Shown here: piece by piece, positions 15,401 to 16,979 of the stretch
Numbering within the stretch: the stretch's first letter is position 1
Layout: the number at the start of each line of letters is the position of its first letter
Assembly: GCA_023423415.1 (NCBI GenBank)
Contig: JAFAFP010000207.1
Location: 1-16,979, forward strand
Source: Pseudomonadota bacterium
GTDB taxonomy: Bacteria > Pseudomonadota > Alphaproteobacteria > Rhizobiales > Xanthobacteraceae
Reading direction: 5' to 3'
DNA length: 16,979 nucleotides
Made by a program: the position numbers and the translations under genes
Notes under the pieces: model-generated
What the model saw: only the letters and a program-made list of their open reading frames with translations
The model's database searches: none
What the model was told of the DNA's origin: nothing

Positions 15401-15561
15401 CAGAAGGCGTCGAAACCCAAGATCAGTTAGCCATCCTGCAACGTGAGGGTTGCGACGAGATCCAAGGTTACCTGATAGGACGACCACAGCCGATCGCCGA
15501 ATATGCCGCTCTGGTGGGCTGTTCTGACAATAAAGGCGAGAAAATCGCCGCCGCAGAATGA
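12469..15561 (+). CDS. Membrane-bound cyclic-di-GMP regulator: Cache-like sensor, two PAS, GGDEF and EAL
   Basis: A 1030-residue inner-membrane protein that could make and break cyclic di-GMP. TM helix 12-34 is followed by a periplasmic sensor about 36-290, Cache-like in pattern (FVAVIDKEGRLANTSRTWP; RDYFKQARDNKDRRLFVSDL). TM helix 294-316 and a coiled segment 325-350 follow. PAS 1 is at about 350-460, ending in HEDITERR. PAS 2 is at about 472-590, ending in IEDVTERRR. GGDEF is at about 597-760 with intact GGDEF at 678-682. EAL is at about 775-1015 with EAL at 805-807, Asn860, Glu892, DDFGTGYSSL (922-931), Lys943 and Glu979. Both active sites look complete. The RxxD inhibitory site expected before GGDEF is absent (DGAFLARI). 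The start is TTG 12469, with GGGAG 9 bases upstream; the next ATG would cut TM1. It is a stand-alone gene. Confidence 0.93.
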   Translation: MLSFLRRISFRGLITVALGLIGLAGLAMGATIVALREDALRDASSDTANIATVLAEQTERSVQAIDIVTSDIADRLGTLGAEIATDTFQNILRSQSTYDLLVERLGNLPQTDFVAVIDKEGRLANTSRTWPILYVDVTSRDYFKQARDNKDRRLFVSDLLYNQISKDQNIFFSKRISGPAGEFLGVVVTGIKLSYFQHIYNSITSRRNQSFLLVRNDGTILVRHPSREEYRGQKIPNTSTWHQLVAEGGGSFRTTAFFDGAPLLVSTRPLQNYQLVVNVGVSEQMILASWRHRSLLIAIGTGLALLCSLLLLYALNHQFAQLATSRLSLLEREARLAEKTEELEQANRRIDTAIDNMVQGLVMFDEDGKLVVCNKRFTELYNLPPEGIKPGLTLREVMELRQKTATMPADIDTHIALVQKSMQAGETRTKIVDFPDGRTFCITNRPSGGGAWVATHEDITERRRGEKELVRTRNMLRAVVDNIPEMLIVKDAQSGRYIFINRAGESFFGIPKDEVIGRTTSEVYSKERAESIMVRDREALQSGQLTVANLSFKAESGQFCEVITKRLAISGSDDQQEYLLNVIEDVTERRRNETRIEHLAHHDPLTDLPNRALLNMRVAENLTRATETGRKFAILCVDLDRFKEVNDLYGHAAGDSVLLSIARRMEAAADGAFLARIGGDEFMAICIDGAMPAAATALAQRLVATVAEDVDCEGRRVSIGMSIGIAMFPSDGTDSVTLLRNADAALYRAKAEGRGEIRFYEAEMDRLLHDRRSLQADLALAVSRNELQLFYQPQSLISGQIIGFEALLRWDHLRRGFVAPDIFIPLAEESGLINQIGEWVLREACREAASWSTPLQIAINLSPLQLRHADLVSLVHRVLLETKLSPDRLVIEITEGALMDDYSRAVSILRRIKALGVRIAMDDFGTGYSSLSYLQSFPFDKIKIDQTFISNLDRNAQSAAIVRAVLGLGHNLNLTTVAEGVETQDQLAILQREGCDEIQGYLIGRPQPIAEYAALVGCSDNKGEKIAAAE

Positions 15562-15749
15562 TGGGCGATAAAGCCGCAGCGCGATCTGTTCCCATCTCCC
15601 TGATAATACCTTCTGGGAGTCTCAGGTTTTTCATAAAGTTGTCCCGTTTCGCCAGCATCAGCCACGCTTCACCGAGGGGGATCCTCGCAAAGCCACTCTG
15701 ATTGTCCGCCGGACGGCCCCCGCCGCCGCGGGGGGAGAATGTTGTCGGA
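15562..15749. other. Gap between GGDEF/EAL gene and lytic transglycosylase gene
   Basis: The 188-bp interval has no convincing gene. It carries the GC hairpin over the transglycosylase ribosome binding site at its right end. No intrinsic terminator for the upstream gene is obvious; the only T-run (TTTTT at about 15626-15630) lacks a strong preceding stem. Confidence 0.4.
15717..15734 (+). promoter_or_regulatory. GC hairpin overlapping the transglycosylase Shine-Dalgarno
   Basis: A perfect 7-bp all-GC stem (CCCCCGC 15717-15723 with GCGGGGG 15728-15734) closes a 4-base loop CGCC. The best ribosome binding sequence for the following gene, GGGGGAG (15731-15737), is partly inside the right arm, so the hairpin would hide it in the mRNA. 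The regulatory role is inferred from position only. Confidence 0.5.
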
Positions 15750-16757
15750 ATGAAACTGGCACTTTCCACTATTGGTGTTTTGCTTTTTGCCTCATCCGCC
15801 CAGCTTGGTCCCGAGGCCATCAAATTGGATCAATGGCGCGACACAGCGCCAAAGATTTTACGGACAAGCCTGGGCGAAGACGTCACCGCAAAGATTCTGC
15901 GCGTCATCAGGCTCAAACCGGTTTCGCCCGAGGAGATCGAGGAGCAGCTTGCGGCCTTGCGTGAACCGGAAGGCCCGCCACCGCATCCTTCGGATACCCC
16001 AATTGAGGCAGTGTGCGACGCGCTTGCAGCAGCGGCAGAAGCGAATGGTTTGCCGACCGGCTTCTTTGCCCGGCTGATCTGGCAGGAAAGCCGGTTCAGA
16101 CAGCGTGTCGTAAGTCCGGCGGGTGCGCAGGGCGTTGCGCAATTCATGCCGGCCGTGGCCGTTGAGCGCGGCTTGAGCAATCCGTTTGACCCGATTGAGG
16201 CTCTGCCGGAATCGGCCTCGTTTCTGCGCGACCATGTGAACTATTTCGGCAATCTCGGCCTCGCTGCAGCGGCCTATAACGGTGGTGCGCGCCGCGTCAC
16301 CGAATGGCTGGCCCGGCGTGGCAAGCTGCCTGAAGAGACGCGCAACTACGTGAAGATCATTACCGGCCACGAACCGGAGAAGTGGATCGACAGCAAGGAA
16401 GTCGCACTCGCCGTCGATCTGCCGCGCAACGCACCCTGTGAGGGCGTTGCCGACCTTTCGCGCAGCGCTGAAGCCACCAAAGTCTCGGCGGAGTTGGAGC
16501 CCCCAATGGCGAAACTCGTCGAAAACGCTCGCATTGCCGCCGCTAAGGCTGCGGAGGAAGCGAAGCGGAAACTGGCCGCGGCCGCCAACAGAGGGAAGCG
16601 CGCACGCCTCCTAGCCAAGGGCAAGGGCGGAAAGGACAAGCCGGCGACCCAGGTCGCCACTAAGTCCAAAAAACAGCCAGCCAAGATCGCCAACCGCGTC
16701 ACTGACAAGCCGAGCAAGCGCTATAAGCTCGCGGAAACAAGCGCCGCAAAGCGCTGA
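15750..16757 (+). CDS. Soluble lytic murein transglycosylase (SLT domain) with basic C-terminal tail
   Basis: A 335-residue exported enzyme expected to cleave peptidoglycan glycan strands with anhydro-product formation. The signal sequence covers about 1-18 (KLALSTIGVLLFASSA). The SLT (GH23) domain spans about 84-205: catalytic Glu113 in LIWQESRF, the GAQGVAQFMP motif (125-134) and AAYNGG (174-179) are all intact. A Cys pair (89, 230) could bracket the domain. Residues about 255-335 form an Ala/Lys/Arg-rich, low-complexity, strongly basic tail that may bind cell-wall polymers or DNA. ATG 15750 gives a proper signal peptide; a TTG at 15702 in the same frame does not. The SD GGGGGAG is 12 bases upstream, rather far, and partly in a hairpin. 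The 5' neighbour is the GGDEF/EAL gene. Confidence 0.9.
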   Translation: MKLALSTIGVLLFASSAQLGPEAIKLDQWRDTAPKILRTSLGEDVTAKILRVIRLKPVSPEEIEEQLAALREPEGPPPHPSDTPIEAVCDALAAAAEANGLPTGFFARLIWQESRFRQRVVSPAGAQGVAQFMPAVAVERGLSNPFDPIEALPESASFLRDHVNYFGNLGLAAAAYNGGARRVTEWLARRGKLPEETRNYVKIITGHEPEKWIDSKEVALAVDLPRNAPCEGVADLSRSAEATKVSAELEPPMAKLVENARIAAAKAAEEAKRKLAAAANRGKRARLLAKGKGGKDKPATQVATKSKKQPAKIANRVTDKPSKRYKLAETSAAKR

Positions 16758-16791
16758 TCTCGCGAACGCGGGATCTGAAACAAGCAATACG

Positions 16792-16818
16792 CAAGGCGCT
16801 TCGACCCAGAGCGCCTTG
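16792..16818 (+). terminator. Hairpin after the transglycosylase gene, possible terminator
   Basis: The arms CAAGGCGCT (16792-16800) and AGCGCCTTG (16810-16818) match perfectly over 9 bp with a 9-base loop, 35 bases after the stop. Only TCCTATCTGG follows, so there is no real T-tract. A weaker near-palindrome (16756-16775) precedes it. Confidence 0.45.
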
Positions 16819-16879
16819 TCCTATCTGGTAGTTGCATAATCCTGCCTCCCTCGTAGAAATGGGCGAACAGGATTGTGCC

Positions 16880-16979
16880 ATGACGTTCGACACCATCATC
16901 CGTGGCGGTACCGTCGCCACCGCCTCTGATACATTCGCCTGCGACATCGGCATCAAGGACGGCCGCATCGCCGCACTGG
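16880..16979 (+). CDS. hydA: Dihydropyrimidinase / D-hydantoinase, N-terminal fragment (cut by window end)
   Basis: Only the first 33 codons are present. The peptide MTFDTIIRGGTVATASDTFA then CDIGIKDGRIAAL is the N-terminal beta-sandwich start of cyclic amidohydrolases of the dihydropyrimidinase/hydantoinase type (IIRGGTVVTA...D.GI.DGRI pattern). These are metal-dependent cytoplasmic enzymes that open dihydropyrimidine, hydantoin or allantoin rings. The metal-binding HxH motif would come later, so the substrate class cannot be fixed; allantoinase is a possible alternative. ATG 16880 has AGGA about 9 bases upstream. The frame is open to the right edge. Confidence 0.78.
   Translation, partial: MTFDTIIRGGTVATASDTFACDIGIKDGRIAAL

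Noticed and set aside
15389..15823. Minus-strand open frame of 144 codons across the gap before the transglycosylase
   Set aside because: It overlaps the 3' end of the EAL gene and the transglycosylase start, and its outer parts are reverse-frame shadows. The middle (GEAWLMLAKRDNFMKNL) looks somewhat protein-like, so a gene remnant or a mobile repeat cannot be excluded, but there is no SD or family match I can support.
1..16979. Possibility of a mobile island, prophage or CRISPR array
   Set aside because: I found no integrase, transposase, terminal inverted repeats with target duplication, tRNA gene end or regularly spaced repeats. Composition looks even throughout, so an ordinary chromosomal segment is the simpler reading.

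Overview
The window looks like a chromosomal segment from an alphaproteobacterium of the Hyphomicrobiales, most likely the Bradyrhizobium/Rhodopseudomonas/Afipia group. The reasons are GC-rich coding, the style of the Liv-type ABC transporter, an ECF sigma factor paired with a zinc-less anti-sigma factor, and TsdA-like and SPW-repeat proteins. This placement is inferred from gene content and protein style, not from a marker gene. I see no tRNA, rRNA, IS element, CRISPR array or phage gene.

Layout from left to right. (1) Positions 8-2724, minus strand: the end of a branched-chain amino-acid-type ABC transporter operon, livG -> livF -> periplasmic binding protein. No permease gene is in view, so permeases would have to lie beyond the left edge. 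(2) Positions 2873-5146, minus: a large exported di-heme protein with a C-terminal DUF4384-like domain, closed by a strong intrinsic terminator. (3) Positions 5147-5590: a 444-bp gap with a terminator and two further hairpins. (4) Positions 5591-8933, minus: an ECF sigma factor, a translationally coupled membrane anti-sigma factor, a secreted subtilisin-like S8 protease and a secreted thermonuclease. (5) Positions 9135-10019, plus: a fused OHCU decarboxylase/5-hydroxyisourate hydrolase of urate breakdown. (6) Positions 10053-10415, minus: a small SPW-repeat membrane protein. (7) Positions 10559-12213, plus: a two-gene unit of a TsdA-like di-heme cytochrome c and a YfcG-like glutathione transferase. 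(8) Positions 12469-15561, plus: a 1030-residue Cache-like/PAS/PAS/GGDEF/EAL protein starting at TTG. (9) Positions 15750-16757, plus: a soluble lytic transglycosylase with a very basic tail and a GC hairpin over its ribosome binding site. (10) Position 16880 to the right edge: the start of a dihydropyrimidinase/hydantoinase.

The most interesting unit is 5591-8933. The periplasmic end of the anti-sigma factor resembles, by eye, the inhibitor-I9-like prodomain of the S8 protease encoded next to it. ECF-style GAAC-N17-CGA elements precede both the sigma gene and the protease gene. This suggests, as inference only, a surveillance loop in which the exported protease and the anti-sigma ectodomain recognise related ligands, with a protease and a nuclease as output.

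Most annotated starts are internal to the longest possible reading frame. They were chosen by Shine-Dalgarno spacing, signal peptide position or overlap with the upstream gene, as noted per gene.
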